Below the pieces are notes generated by a model, which had not been told where the DNA came from, ran no database searches, and saw nothing but the letters and a program-made list of their open reading frames with translations. The translations under genes and the position numbers were made by a program. 64,000 nucleotides of DNA from Fremontodendron californicum (lineage: Eukaryota; Streptophyta; Magnoliopsida; Malvales; Malvaceae), in NCBI GenBank assembly GCA_030761205.1, contig JAULJL010000015.1, positions 15,319,501 through 15,383,500 of the forward strand. Reading direction: 5' to 3'. Of the stretch, positions 1 to 12,680 are shown piece by piece. Position 1 is the first letter of the stretch; each line of letters starts with the position of its first letter.

Positions 1-300
1 GTGTCATAATCGTGTCGACACGTTTATGACACGACAAATTTCGTGTCATAAACATTTTAAACAAGCATAACACGTCTAAGAAACGGTTAAGACATGATTA
101 ACTAATCGTGTCATAAATGTGTAAACCTGTCAACATGTATCCTTTAACACGTTTAAAACACGATAATTTAACGTGTATTAAACGTGTCTTAAACGTGTAA
201 ACACCTTTAAATTAACATGTTCAACATGTTTATATATAAAACACATTTAATTTTTAATATAATATATATAAATTATACATTATTTTAAACTTTTACTTAT
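1..300. repeat. Dispersed ACACG/CGTGT-rich repeat, copy 1
   Basis: The stretch is full of short alternating ACACG, CGTGT and AACACGTTTA words in both orientations, followed by an AT-rich tail. A closely similar block, including the AAACGTGTCTTA word and the ACACATTTAATTTT tail, recurs at 36375-36545. No coding potential is visible. It is probably part of a non-autonomous DNA element or an old LTR, but no termini are seen because the left end is cut by the window. Confidence 0.5.
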
Positions 301-723
301 GATACTTATTTAATATATAGTTAAATAAAATTATTGTAAGCATTTAATTTGATATAGTAGTTTATACTCATTATTTTTTTTTTATAATTAGGAAAAATAA
401 GTTCATACTCATTTTAGTTAGTAGTAATAATATGATTTTTAAGGCAAAGAGAAAGTAAAGCAAACTTAATTTATCCTTATATAATATCCAATTTCAATAT
501 CTTTATAATAAAAAAGCTAATTTAATTAGTATAAATATCATTATAAGGTAATAATATATCGTGATCTTATTAATTAATTAATTAAGGTGTGATTTAGAAA
601 AGAAAAATAATTACTTAAAAAAAGAGTTTGTGACTTGGAGTGAGAATTATGAATAAGCTAATTAAAGTATGGCATATGCATAAAATAAAAGCTAACAATT
701 AATAGTAATATAGATGTATCATA
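301..723. other. AT-rich intergenic DNA
   Basis: No gene, terminal repeat or structured RNA is recognised. The sequence is mostly A and T with short homopolymer runs. Confidence 0.5.
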
Positions 724-1010
724 TTTTGAATCTCATATTAAATTATTAATTAAATTTTGATTTTTTAATGTTTTGATTTATTTTATTTGCTTATATAAAA
801 GTTAGTAGTACTATTGTTATGAAGATAATTGTAGCTCACATTATTATTAGTTAGTACTTACTAATTAAAAATTATACTATTAAGTAGTAACTAGTAAATT
901 AATAAGTAGTAAGTACTAACTAATAAGCTACAATCACCATAACAATAATAGTACTACCTTTTATATAAAAAAATTAAAGAAGCAAAATTTAATTAATATG
1001 AGATATTAAA
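724..1010. mobile_element. Foldback MITE (long imperfect inverted repeat)
   Basis: The left arm (about 724-865) and right arm (about 896-1010) are reverse complements with small indels. Matching words include ATCTCATATTAA, TATATAAAA, AGTACTATTGTTATG and TTAGTTAGTACTTACTA. The loop is about 30 bases. Total length near 290 bp with long arms fits a foldback MITE. A clean TSD was not found. Part of the loop is repeated in inverted orientation at 1289-1325, beyond an inserted hAT-type element. Confidence 0.55.
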
Positions 1011-1033
1011 ACTAATTAGTACTTACTAGTTAC

Positions 1034-1288
1034 TAGACTTGTTCATGAATCGGGCCGTGGCCCGATTTTGTTATTTTGCCTTACCCAGGCTCGATCCGTC
1101 GGCCCATATTTACTGTTCATATATATATTTAAAAAAAAAATTTATTGTTTTTTATTTATTTTTATAATTAAATTTTTAAAAAAAATATTAATTTTTTATT
1201 ATGTGAACAGTTATCCAAGTCGGATCACTAAAATACCTGCCCAGGCCCGAACCAGGCCGACGGGCTGCCTGACCCTTGAGCAGGTCTA
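1034..1288. mobile_element. Non-autonomous hAT-type element (TAGACCTGCTCA family)
   Basis: The ends are TAGACTTGTTCATGAATCGG and, reading inward on the other strand, TAGACCTGCTCAAGGGTCAG. They flank a GC-rich rim and an AT-rich core. The same termini occur at 28577, 30637 and 38175, so this is a family. The 8 bp on each side (CTAGTTAC and CTAACTAG) do not form a clean direct repeat, so the insertion is either rearranged or its TSD has mutated. Confidence 0.6.
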
Positions 1289-1325
1289 CTAACTAGTAGT
1301 TACTACTTAATAGTATAATTTTTAA

Positions 1326-1907
1326 TATATTTTTAAAATAACTTTTAGATATATCACAAACATATGTCTAAAAAAAACTTAAAAAAAAAAAAAACAAACA
1401 AACATGTCTAAAAAATAAATATTAGATTAAAATTTAAGATTTTTCATATACGGTATACCCAATATAATTTTAATTTATACTTTTCTTTTTAATTTTAATT
1501 TTAAAACATAAACCTATACTTGTCTTTTTAATTTTAAAATAAAAACTAAAATATAATTAATTTTATTCTATAATATATTCTTATATTTTTAATTTTAAAA
1601 ATAAAAAATAAAAAATTTAATAAAAAATGTTTCTATAATTTATAGTTTTCTTTTAATTTAAAAAATTAATAAACTTTATTCTATAAAAACTAAAAATCTA
1701 AAATTTAATAAATTTAATATTTTGTAATTTAGCTGTCATTGCAACTTGATGTTGGCCTTTACTCAGCTTTGAAAGGCTAACAAACAAGTCATCGATCTTG
1801 TGCCAATTGAGTGATAAGAATTGCCAACTGAATTTTTTTATTTTTTATTTTCAAGTTATGATCTCTTTTATAAAAAAAAGTTAAAAAAATAAATGAGCCT
1901 TTCTCCC
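1326..1907. other. AT-rich intergenic DNA
   Basis: Long A and T runs. No supported gene or repeat boundary is seen. Confidence 0.4.
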
Positions 1908-2168
1908 TAGTTGGTTGGTCGGGTTTGATACGGGCCGGGCCTGGGCAGAATATTTTGTGTTCCGGCCCGGTCCGGAACAATGATTTTTATTATAATAACA
2001 ATATTATTTTATTTAATTTTAATTATAAAAAAATAAAAAAAATTATTTTTTTATTCCAATGAACAGTGTTTCGGGACTAAACAGACGGGCCGGGCCGATC
2101 CAAGGCCGGGCCTGGGCAGAAAAAATAAAAAAAAAACTGGGCCGCGACCCGGCCCATGAGCAGCTCTA
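1908..2168. mobile_element. Diverged non-autonomous hAT-type element
   Basis: Two GC-rich rims with repeated GGGCCGGGCCTGGGCAGA words enclose an AT-rich core. The right end GGCCCATGAGCAGCTCTA matches the TAGACCTGCTCA-type terminus of the other copies. The left end is degraded and no TSD is recognisable. Confidence 0.45.
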
Positions 2169-2282
2169 GTTTGAGTCATAGAGGGATGAATTGCAAACCT
2201 ACAAAAATCTTACCTCTCCTTATAAAGTACCCGACCACTAGCCCAAAAGAATAAAAACGTTCCTACTTTGTAACTTATATTC

Positions 2283-2905
2283 TATTTGGATAAGCAGTGA
2301 GATTAATTTTAGTGAGATTAAAAACAGTGATGGATGTAAGATTAATTATTGTACTATGTAACAGTGAGATTAAAATCAGTGGTGAGATATGTGTTTGGAT
2401 GCAAAAGCAGCGGTGACGGTGAGTTAAATTATAATTAAAAAAAAATGACAATTAAAGAAATTATATTAAAATTTGTTTATAATTACAAATAATATATTTA
2501 CAAAAATTAAAACATAATAAAATAATATTTAATTTTTATATAACTTTATTTGATATTTTAAAATTCATTCACTCAGAAATATTGATATATATTATTCTAT
2601 ATGAAAATTTATCATATATTTAATAATAAATTATTTATTTATTTAATTTATATATATATAAATTTATTATTTTTATTTTAAATAAATAAAAAAATTCTTA
2701 AATAAAAAAAAAGTAAAAAAAAAAAAACCTCTAATTTGAGCAACTGGACTCTTAAAAGGTCCAGTTGCCCACTAGAGGTGGGGCATGGTGGAGAGGATTC
2801 CACCATGCCACACACCTATTAACCAAAAAGATTATCAGTACGATTGGATCCTAAAATAGAATCCAATCGTATCAGATTGGTGCCTACTGAACATCCAAAT
2901 GAAAC
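2283..2905. repeat. Possible MITE or hAT remnant with TTTGGAT ends
   Basis: The left edge TATTTGGATAAGCAGTGAG and the right edge ACTGAACATCCAAAT are loosely inverted, and a GTTTGGATGCAAAAGCAG word occurs inside. The middle is very AT-rich with a GC-richer block at 2740-2890. No TSD was found, so the element call is weak. Confidence 0.3.
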
Positions 2906-3839
2906 CTTAATCATTGGATTAAACACTTTTACAATCTAACACTTTCTATATTTTCTATCAAGCAAAAGCCTAAATGTTAGTTTCATCGAGTAACCAATGC
3001 AATTCCTCACTAATATGTTAGAAGTGAAAACATAATTGCTGAACTAGAACGAGTCGAGCTAAGTGAAAGGGAGAAATAAGCTGGAATACTATGCAGAAAT
3101 GACAACTTTGACAACTTTTTCCTTGAACAACCATTATTCTGGACATTCAATTCTTCTGTAAGGGCTTGTCAGTGTCAGCAAATAGCATCTAGTTTCCTTC
3201 CCAATACAATAGCTTGTTCCTACACCCCATGATTTTGAGTCAAAACCAATAGAAATTTCTGTACTAATCACGTGGCTTATTATTTTGAAAAATGTTACAA
3301 AATTTTTAAGATACCCTGAGTAGTTTCTACTCTAAATGTGAGTTTACTGGTAGAATTGTTGATACTGCAGTTAAACCAAGGATATTACAAGATCGTATAC
3401 TACAGGCTACAACCAACTTTTTTTGTGCAGGGACAAGAATTCAAGTAAGCATCTTGATTTGCTCTAAAACTCAATTGAGATTTGTTTGGTAAAAATTGTC
3501 CATTTTATATGTGCAATTATTAATCATGAAATGATTCATTTTGGCTTTAGCAGAGTGTATGTATTTTGTTTGCAGCATGGACTTACAATGCACATGAAAC
3601 TGTCTTTGATACTAACAGCATGATTTTTTCTTTACTTCATACTCTTGGGAACCAACCAGAAAAGAAAAATCACCTTTGCCGTAAACTTCAAGACTTTTTA
3701 TTTTAGTGCATGAAGTTTAGGTTAGTCCTCTGCAAAAATTAGAAAAGCATAATTCGCCGGCCTACCAAAGGTTAGCCTCATTGGTGAATTGTTCGTAACT
3801 TTGAACTAAAAGACTTCATCGCTTATTCTCGAACGTATA
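2906..3839. other. Intergenic DNA, nothing recognised
   Basis: Unique-looking sequence of moderate composition between the repeats and the mitochondria-like block. No protein family is recognised in any frame. Confidence 0.4.
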
Positions 3840-4735
3840 ATGGCTTTTGTCAGCGGTTATTACTAGTATTCTATAACACTCTTTTTAGCTCTCTTGACCC
3901 GGGAAGACCCTTTACCTCAGCACCCCTTTTCCGATAACCATTCCTGCCATCCAATCATCAATTCCTAAGCTTTGCTTACCCGTCTCCCCTAGGCTCAGTC
4001 CCCTTATGAAGAAAAATGAACCAGGATAGACCTCTTCTTCATACCGAAGAAAGTCACTCGAAGTAGTAGCCTATTAGCAGTATATGAGGAAGCCTAGCTA
4101 AATAAGTACGTAAGAAGCTTCCCTTTAACTTAAGGCTTGATCTTGCCCTTTTCATAACATCATATTCGACCTAAAACGCCTAGAGACTATTACTATAAAA
4201 ATAAGAAAAGGCTAGGTGTCTATGCCACCAACAAACTCCTGAAAGAAAACAAAAGCTTCTCCGTCCGGCAAACCACTAGAAGTACACATCGAGTCACTCT
4301 AGGTTTTGAACTGTAAACTCTTACTTCCTTATTGACTCGCCTTCAGTCTTGATGGCTGCAAGCGAAATGGTAGCTAGCTATGTGACTAGAAAGTAAGAGA
4401 GGCACGGGAAAGCTTTGCTCAACTCACCAATATGCAAGTCAGTATTGATCAAGAAGATCTACGTCTTTTGGTGAAGATAGCCGCCTAGAGCTTGGAGAGG
4501 ATAGCATTGGACATACCTTGCCACCCCCTCTCTTATAGAAATAGAAGGAGCTGCAAGTCTGTTGGAGCTCTTTCTTTTGGTTAGAAACGATGACAAATTG
4601 ATCTCATGTCCCCTTCTCATCAGCCTTTCCAGCATCAGTAGATAAGAGTCAATTTCCCATCCTTGGTCAACCCTTGAGATTGCTTCTTTTCTTTTGATTG
4701 TCGCCCAGAATGAGGATCCAGTCCTGCAGTAGATG
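3840..4735. other. Probable nuclear insertion of mitochondrial DNA (NUMT)
   Basis: Base composition changes sharply here. It is distinctly richer in G and C than the flanks and lacks long A or T runs. The style (CCCTTTTCCG, GAAGAAAGTCACTCGAAG, CTCCCCTAGGCTCAGTCCCC) resembles intergenic plant mitochondrial DNA. No mitochondrial gene was recognised, so the origin is inferred from composition and texture alone. Boundaries are approximate. It ends close to the 3' end of the TRM1 transcript. Confidence 0.45.
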
Positions 4736-4739
4736 CTGG

Positions 4740-5048
4740 AAAAAGGTATTATCCCTAGACATCATTCGAGTTAGCATCAAAGTATATGTACAAGTTCGCA
4801 CAGTACAGACAAGGGAATGTCTTTCCTACTTCCAGATATTCTAATAACATCTTACATCTGATTTCCAAGTCCACGAAACTGCAATAAATTGCTTCAAGAT
4901 TTAAATAGTTTTCAAACAGAAATTGCATTTTGCAAAATTGATTATGGTCGCACAACCATGAATTCCAACCTCTATCAAACCATGACAAATTTTAGGCGAT
5001 GAGACAGTAAAATAAGATTTATACCAGCTTGGCTTAGACTAACTAATC
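4740..5048 (-). other. 3' untranslated region of TRM1
   Basis: The sequence after the TAA at 5049 is non-repetitive and non-coding, and it ends near the mitochondria-like block. The extent is inferred; no unambiguous poly(A) signal was chosen. Confidence 0.35.
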
Positions 5049-8000
5049 TTAAGATTCTGCGGTAGCAACGTCGGTCTTTTCAGTCTTTTGACGTTTGGCA
5101 TCGCGCTCACTATCATCTTGATGGTTGAGACATCCATTTACTGCCTCTTCACCCAAAAGAGATATGTGCTTGCTGGTGACTTGACGACCTGCCCTTAGCT
5201 TTGGTCCCCAGTGCCTTTCAGGATTTGGAAGGAAGCGAGCAACCTTCTTAGCTTGTGCCTTGCTCAGGGATGCAACAGCTCGAGCAAAATTTGCCTGCCA
5301 AAAAGAAGTGGGGTTTGGGGGATGTTAAAAGAACTTTTCCCACCTTCAATCTCTACTTCTATATGAGCATGTTTATGTTGGCGAATGCATCTGTTCACAT
5401 GTGGAACATGAAACAGTGACAGAGAGGATTGGGGATACATGGGGAAACAGTATGCAACTAAAGAAAGCAGCATGGAAAACATACTTGAAGAACTGGTTCT
5501 TTGGCAAGTATCACACTTCCTGGCTGATCAGCTGGTTGAGCTTTCACCGGATGATTTTTAACCTATAGAGAAAGCAAAAACTTACGAAACCGTTTCACCA
5601 CATGTTTCTTAACCAAATTAGTGCATGGGATGTTGAGGAGTTTGAAAGTCCAGTAACTTAATCAAGTTTTACTTCTTTGAACTTTCTTCAGTGTGCATAC
5701 CCACACAAAATGCAGGAAACAGAGAAACAACATAAATAAGCCCTTACCCAGCAGCGCATTATGTCCCAAATGACATCCATGGGAGCATCTGATTTTAGTC
5801 CCAATGGATTCACATGAGTTCCAGAAATTCGATATCCTGCATTGATCACAGCCGAGCGGAAAATAACTGCAGATGGGGAAGTGCATTTTAGTGTAGCACA
5901 AAGGTTGTGCAGACTTAAAAAGAGAGGAACATCGGGCAATTCCTGCAAAGAAATTGCAAGTCAGGTAAAGAACATAAAAAGTCGCTAAAAAGAGAAGAGC
6001 TCTGTTCTTTTAATAGGTTTAGTCATACATATTTCATGAAATTTCAACATCTGATAGTTACAAACAATTTACATAATGACCTTATATCTAATGGCATGTT
6101 TCTCTGAAAGATTGTAGCCTACTCTTTGACGTTCGAAATATTTGAATCAAAAAGCAGTCATATTGAGCCTTAGTTTTATAATTTAGCATAGAAACTGGGA
6201 TGGCTCACAGTTATTGAAATAAAACCTGACAGGAACTATGTTCTAAGGGTTGAGAAGGGAACGCCCAAAAGAAAGTATTAAGGAAAAATGCATACCTCTG
6301 AAATTGTAGTCAATACAGCAGAGATGCGATCATAGGCAGGATAACGATCCTTCATTGATTTTATATCTGCTAGCGTGTTAGTTACCCACTCTTGATCATG
6401 AATGGGAGCAGACCATATAGGCCCACCCATGTTAAATTTCTTCCCACAATCACTACACTCTTGAGGGACAACAGGTGCAAAGCCCGGGAGATACCTCACA
6501 CTGGTATTCTGGAAATAAAAAGGTGGATGCAAGATCAAAATATTGTGCAATTCAAAATTAAGCTACATCAAGAATAATAGTCTTTGATGTACAAAGCACA
6601 CAAATGTCACTAACCAAAAAAAAAAAACCATAACAAACCCTTGATCCATCTTTAAAACATCATTATGCTCATCATACAATAAAACAACTTTGATACATTT
6701 CTTTTAATTATGTCTAAACATTGAAACTATACTCGCAAAGAATAAAAGTAAGAATGAGCTTCCATTAATTAAGATGGAAAAGACACCAAATATCTTTATA
6801 TAAATAAGTTTCCTTTACTGCTCCATTATTATCTTGCAAAAAGTTGCATCATTTGTCAAAGTTCCATCCACAAGAAAATATTTGAAACAAGCATCCAGGG
6901 GTAAGGATAAATAAGCATATGAGAGTATTTATAAAGAAAATCTGATGCAACTACATCAGATCACCATCTGTAAACATGATAATCATATAAAAGGTTATAA
7001 ACAACAGCAAGAAACACAGGCACATAGAAAACTGTGAGCAGTCTGCTGTAAGTTATCAGAAGAAAAGTTAAATCATCCAAACTCTATAAAACCTCCTAGT
7101 GGCACTGGCATGAACATGTCATCAATAGCAACACTAAGCAATTGAATGCTCAGACATTGAATGTTCTTTTAACGAGTTCAGATGTGTTATGACTCCAATA
7201 TATAGAAGCACAAATTGTATAAGCCATGTGCATGTTAAAAACAAATAAGAAACACCAATGGCATGATAAATCAGGAAGCACACCTTAGAAACAGTTCTCC
7301 CAATAGGCTGTAGATGAAACGAATCACAACCAGTGCATTGATAGACATATGAAAGCTTAAGGGGAGTATTCTTCATCGCACTTGCAGAACTGCATCGAAT
7401 TAATTGTCCTTCCGTCATCATTATGTGAGAGCAACATTTACTTTAATAAACTAAATTAAAAGAATAGGCCACCTACGAGTATACGCGAACAAAAACACGG
7501 ACATAAAAGTCCATCTGGACAGAGAGAACAGGAACAATATAACGCTTGTACCGGTTCGCATGACTCTGTATTCAAGAAAGAAGAAATACGAATTATGGCA
7601 AATAAGAAGATTGTTACTGGAATTCAATTCTAATTTCTAAAAGAAAGCTTTCTGCAAGAAAGTATATTGTTTAAGAGAATGCACTTCTAAGACAAGGTAT
7701 ATAGTTACAGTTATCTTTTCTAATTCCTTTATCAATTAGAAGTTGTGCAAGTGAAAGAATAAAGGAGTCCTAGATGCCACATTCCTTTTGCAACAGAGCA
7801 AGACTTGTATACTATATCATGTGTTTCAAATGCTAAAAGAACATGCTTTCTGAAGGACATGAAACTACCTCAATGCAGGCTAGGAGGATCCTCAAAGCCA
7901 TTTCGTGGCAATATTTCCCTCTCAATGGGTATGATCCATATCTGTTTCCACGAGCATTATAAGATAAGCTGAAATATTCAAAACCATAGTTCAAATGAAG

Positions 8001-10017
8001 GTAAAGGTACAACAATCTTACTTGGAATAGCAAACCTCCCCATTACCCCCACAAAGGACTGCCATATCAGTTGCAGTGCACATCAGCATGCCCCCATCAA
8101 CAACAGATTGAACTGCAGAGTCCATGAACACAGAAGGTGAACCATAAGGATCAAGATCAACCTGAAACACAAATTTAGCAATAAAGAGCATAAGCACAGC
8201 TCCCCTTGAATAGTGCCACCCAGAAACAATAAAAGTTGCCCATTAATTATGAAATGTGGATAACAAATAACAGAAACAACCTACAAATTCCCAATTGGTT
8301 AATACACTTTTCTTTTACTAAGTATAAAGTGGTTTTGATAAAATGAATGCATAATAAGAACTATTTTATAGAAGAAGGAAGTTTTCTACAAAGTTTGATT
8401 TAAAGCATTAACTAGATATGCATATCAGACCAAATCCTTTTGCAGAAGTTGAGCATACATGCATATCAAAATTTCCCTTTAAAGTTGCTTTAAAATATAA
8501 AATAGAAGATGCCATACCACATCAAATTCTTTTGGGTGGGTAAGCATGTATACACGAGCATCAGCAAGATGTGACTCCACTTTTGAGCATGCCACAGAAC
8601 CATTGAACTTTATGTTTCTTTGACAAGCTTCAACTGCCCCTGCAAGTAGACACATGGTATTGGTAAATATAAGCAGAAAGTAAACCCCATAGGTAAAATC
8701 TGTTTGTATATAGTAATATAAAGCATGAATATGCATAGGAACCAGAAATGCAGAAACTACAGGTCCACCTTGGTCCAAAATGATCCTTCAAATAACATAA
8801 ATATAACATCCAGAACATCAGTACATCTACAATACCTTTATCATTGTCTAAGGCAACAACTTGACCAATCCCTTCTACTTCCTGAGCATATCTCAGAGCC
8901 CTTAACCCAGATGCTGACAAGGCCTACAAAATCACCAGAAAAGGAACTCAGAAAATGACATGACTAGCATTGGGGGGAAAGCATATAAATTTACATTGGA
9001 GAAACAGAATATTATGGAAAACCTCAAGAACTCTTGGTGGTTTGAGCTCCCCTCGAACTTTTCCCTCTGTCTTAACTGGTTCTTCAGATGTAGTACATAG
9101 TTCTTCTTGAGATTTCTCTTCAGGCCCTTCACATTCTTCATTTGATTTTTCATTAATCATATCAGAGTCATTAGGTTTATCTTCTACATCAGATATAGAA
9201 ACATTCTTCTCAGGCACCTTTGGTGCTGATTTGTTTCTTTTAGACAACAATGCCTCGTGTTCCTGCTTCCGTCTTGATATAAATGTCCTCAGAACAGCAA
9301 TGGACATGTCTCTGTTGTTAACCTAATTATTATAGTAAATAATTAGGATACTCTACTAGTGAATAAGAACCAAGCAAACAACTAACGCTACAATTATACT
9401 GCAGAGGAAACAATATCCTACTCAAAGCATCTAGAAATAGAATAAACAGGTTTTTAGTGAAAGCAGTACATAGAGAAAATTTCCAGTTCCTTCTTTTCCC
9501 ACCCTTTCTCAGCAGCCAATCACTGCATCATTAGTTCACACTACTGACCAAAGAGTTAACATTTTGAGACATAATTAACTTAGAAGACCCCGCTAGCAGA
9601 GTCTTTCCAACAATAAATCATCAACAATATAAAAACTATTTAATCAAAACAAAAGCTTCCAATTAACTAAAACATAAAAAAAATCTAACCACAAAAACCA
9701 TGAATTCAATCAAATTTTCACCGCCAATGAGTTCAACCAATTAAGCAGAGGTCACATTTTTCATACAAAACCCATTATTACTCTTAAAACAGCCAAGCTC
9801 ATCACAATAAAGAGAACCTTTTAATAAACGAAAAGCTAACCATAAACTAAAACAAAATACCCATCAAAATTCTAATAATGGATTCAACCAAAACCAAAAA
9901 AAAAAAAAACAAATTTGGAACCTGGGTTTTGTTGAAAAAGACTTCATTTTTAGCATGCATAAGAATCTCAGCTTCTCCTTCCTTGATGATAGTGTAATCA
10001 TTGAGATCCATCGACAT
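5049..10017 (-). CDS. TRM1: tRNA (guanine26-N2)-dimethyltransferase, Trm1 family
   Basis: SAM-dependent enzyme that makes N2,N2-dimethylguanosine at position 26 of tRNAs. Twelve exons were read on the minus strand with GT-AG junctions and consistent phase: 10017-9922, 9322-9023, 8923-8836, 8639-8518, 8161-8022, 7941-7869, 7565-7477, 7389-7284, 6508-6296, 5942-5748, 5562-5485 and 5294-5049 (TAA). The spliced CDS is 1746 nt, 581 aa, close to the usual plant length. Visible hallmarks are the N-terminal KEGEAEILMH...NKTQVNNRDMSIAVL block, the SASGLRALRYA SAM-binding motif, the DLDPYGSP catalytic motif, KYGSYPLRGKYCHEMALR, and a Cys cluster (CTGC and CSDCGKKF). An acidic, low-complexity insert lies in exon 2. 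The start MSMDLND at 10017 is preferred over an upstream in-frame ATG at 10044 because known Trm1 proteins begin there. No disabling change was seen, so the gene looks functional. Confidence 0.95.
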
Positions 10018-10794
10018 TATTTCTCCTTTTACATGCAATAACAAAGTATGGGCTCCTTTCCTTTTCCTTTTCCCCTTTTTTTGGTAGTTTCTTTTCTTCT
10101 TTGGATGGTTTTGAAGAGAAAATTTGAGTTAGCAAATAATTTTTTTTTTTTTTTTTTGGCTATTTTTTGTAACTTCTATTGGGTGTTTGAAATTGGTTTT
10201 GATGTTTTAAGAGTTTGTGAAAGCAGCAACTTCAATGAAATAAGGACTCTTGTTTATATGAGTGCTTTGAATATAGGAAGTGGAAACCCTATTTTTATTT
10301 TATTTTACTTTGTTTTGTTTTAATTAATCTGGTTATTTTTTTAGGCTTTTCTTAAACCCTAGCTTCTTACTTTTCTTAGTGCACGTTAGAATTTCTTGGT
10401 AATTCTCTGCTAACATGAGCCATGTATTTTTTCTAAGAAATTATCACATAATTCGATAATATCTCTTTATAAAAGAAAAATATTTTAAATTCAAATTTAG
10501 CTAATTTAAATTCAGATTTAGCTAATTTAACGTTGACTGAAATTTGATAATATCCCTAAGCCTTCATAAATTTGATTTTTTTTATAATAATACACAAAAA
10601 ATTGAATAATGATAAATTTGATATTTTTTAATTCACCTGAAAATTCCTTGTGATTAATTTGGATGGGCGACCATTTGGAACTCAATCTCATAAATACATC
10701 TTTCTTAATGATAAATACATCATGCCCTTTGGAAAAAATTTGATGTTTTTCTGTGAGTTAGAAATTTGATAATATGTATAAGTATGTTGTGTTT
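10018..10794. other. TRM1 upstream region
   Basis: It holds pyrimidine-rich tracts immediately upstream of the TRM1 start (10048-10085 on the plus strand) and then AT-rich DNA. The promoter must lie here, but no confident TATA position was assigned. Open frames here are low-complexity and not credible genes. Confidence 0.4.
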
Positions 10795-11015
10795 AATTTT
10801 TTTCGAATCAATCGTGTAAATTTGAATACGATATAAATTATTAAATATGTCAAAATCTTAAATATGAACACAACACGTGTATTAAACATGTCATATTAAA
10901 TTTTCTTAAGTGTGTTATATTGTGTTTATTATATTATTTTTATATTTATTAAATATAAGTGTTGTGTTTATGTTGTATTTTTACATCGTGTTTAAAATTA
11001 TTAAATTTCAGAGTA
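10795..11015. repeat. Dispersed AT-rich repeat, related to 38715-38905
   Basis: It shares the order of words ATATAAATTATTAAATATGT, TTATATTATTTTTATATTTA, TTAAATAT and ATCGTGT...AAAATTAT with 38715-38905. The CGTGT and ACACG words also relate it loosely to the repeats at 1-300 and 36375-36545. Function unknown. Confidence 0.45.
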
Positions 11016-11829
11016 ATTTGACAACCACTTTTTTTATTTATTGATAATACAATCACACTGTGCCAAAAGTTTTTTTAAACTTAATTTTGAGAGTATTCTA
11101 AAAGTTTTTTTTGAACTTTGCTCTCATGTCCACATAATTGCCTAGTTGAATAGCTTATTTCCTTCAAATTTGCAATTTAATAACTTTAAAATCACAAAAG
11201 AATTTTTCTTAGTAACCAAACCATGCTGAAGTCGCACCAAGGATGGTACTATCTTCAAAATTTTGCTAAAACAAAATTCATTTTATGCTTAAAAATTTGT
11301 TAAAATAAAATTTAACTTTTTAAAACTTAAATTTGCAAAAATGATTTTCAAAATTAAATTTCAAATCTCAAAAGCATTAAGCGCTCCCTTAAATTTGTGC
11401 ATAAATATATACTTCATCAAATAAGTCAAAACTCAATTGCACCAAGCATATCAATCATTTAATAACAAACATTTAAGAACAATGTAATGCTTAAGCTAAT
11501 GCTCACAAGTTAAGATCATCAAGCATTCAAGATCAAATGCATATTCAATATAAGCTTATACTTCCTTCAAGATGCAACATGTATCACATTAAAACAATTT
11601 TGTATCGTCAAGATATAACAATTAAGTACAAAGAAAAATTATGTCAATCAATTAATTACTAAATAATCAAACAAGGATATTCAACCAAATTTATCATTAG
11701 AATATCTTTTAGGCATAGATATTATCCATATTCCATTTTGTGTTTCGAGCAATAAATCTTCAAAAAAAAAAAAAATACTTTGCATTTCTTTGCTCTAGCA
11801 CACCTATAAGAGACGGTCATTTAGATTTT
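11016..11829. other. AT-rich DNA next to a dead copia element
   Basis: No gene is recognised. Given the neighbouring copia gag remnant on the minus strand, this may be downstream remnant sequence of the same element, but no protein motif is readable. Confidence 0.3.
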
Positions 11830-12680
11830 GGTACCTAAATTGCTTTGGATCTTTGAGAGTTAGTGGTCAAACCTCTTATTTATTTTGGAATCCACATTTG
11901 CCTAATTTTATATGGAATTTTTCTTCTAATAGGACAAGCGGATGATGAATGACCATAGAACTAACAATGTGTACGTTTGGTCATTTTAGCATGTGAGGGA
12001 TTGTTTAAAACTTTGTGTTTTTCATTTATCAAATATTCAAACTTCATTTTTAAATCTAAATTTTCTTTTTCCAAAATTTCATTTTTCTTTTGCCAAGCTT
12101 CAGAATTCATTTTCAAACTTTCATTTTGTCTCTCTAATCAATCTTTGTTTTTATCAAAAAAATCATTTTCAACATTTAATCTTGAAATCATTTTCTTATG
12201 CTTCAAACTCATTTTCTCAAACTTAATGTCCAATTCATCAAATGTACATTGTAGGTAGCTCATCAAAAGTATATTCACTAGATTGAGTTTGGGAAGATGT
12301 TACCTTGATTCCTCAATAGCCATGAGGCATGGTTCATTTTGGTTTAAAGATTGTCTTTCACTTGAATTTTCATCTTTTCTTGTTTCCCCACAAGCTTATC
12401 CCATATATCTTTAAAGGTTGAGCAATTTGAGACCAAATTGAAGTTGTAGGAGTCGTGAACTCTATAGGAAAAGCACTTGGTCTTGGCATCATCTAGCACC
12501 TTCAAGAATGTCTCATCATTTGATGGAGTTCCAATATCCTTTATTAGTCAAGAACCAGACTCCAACATCATGAGCCATTAATTATGATCATCCTTAATTT
12601 TCATACCCAAAACTCATGCTCTTCAAAGTTTGGAGCATTGAGGACCTTGTTACCACTTTGTATTATTTTTTGAATTTCAA
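11830..12680 (-). pseudogene. Degenerate Ty1/copia gag region
   Basis: Read on the minus strand, several frames together give a copia-style gag. There is an N-terminal stretch containing LNAPNFEEHEFWV, a segment like PCLMAIEES, a coiled-coil region CTFDELDIKFEKMSLKHKKM (around 12150-12250), a decayed zinc-knuckle context with ACPIRRK near 11930, and a short WIPK-type tail. Many stops and frameshifts interrupt it, and no LTR pair or polymerase was recognised. It is a relic of an old insertion that lies between a MITE and AT-rich DNA. Confidence 0.55.

Noticed and set aside
5662..5948. Overlapping minus-strand ORFs across TRM1 introns
   Set aside because: Only the exon parts match Trm1; the remaining residues are intron read-through.
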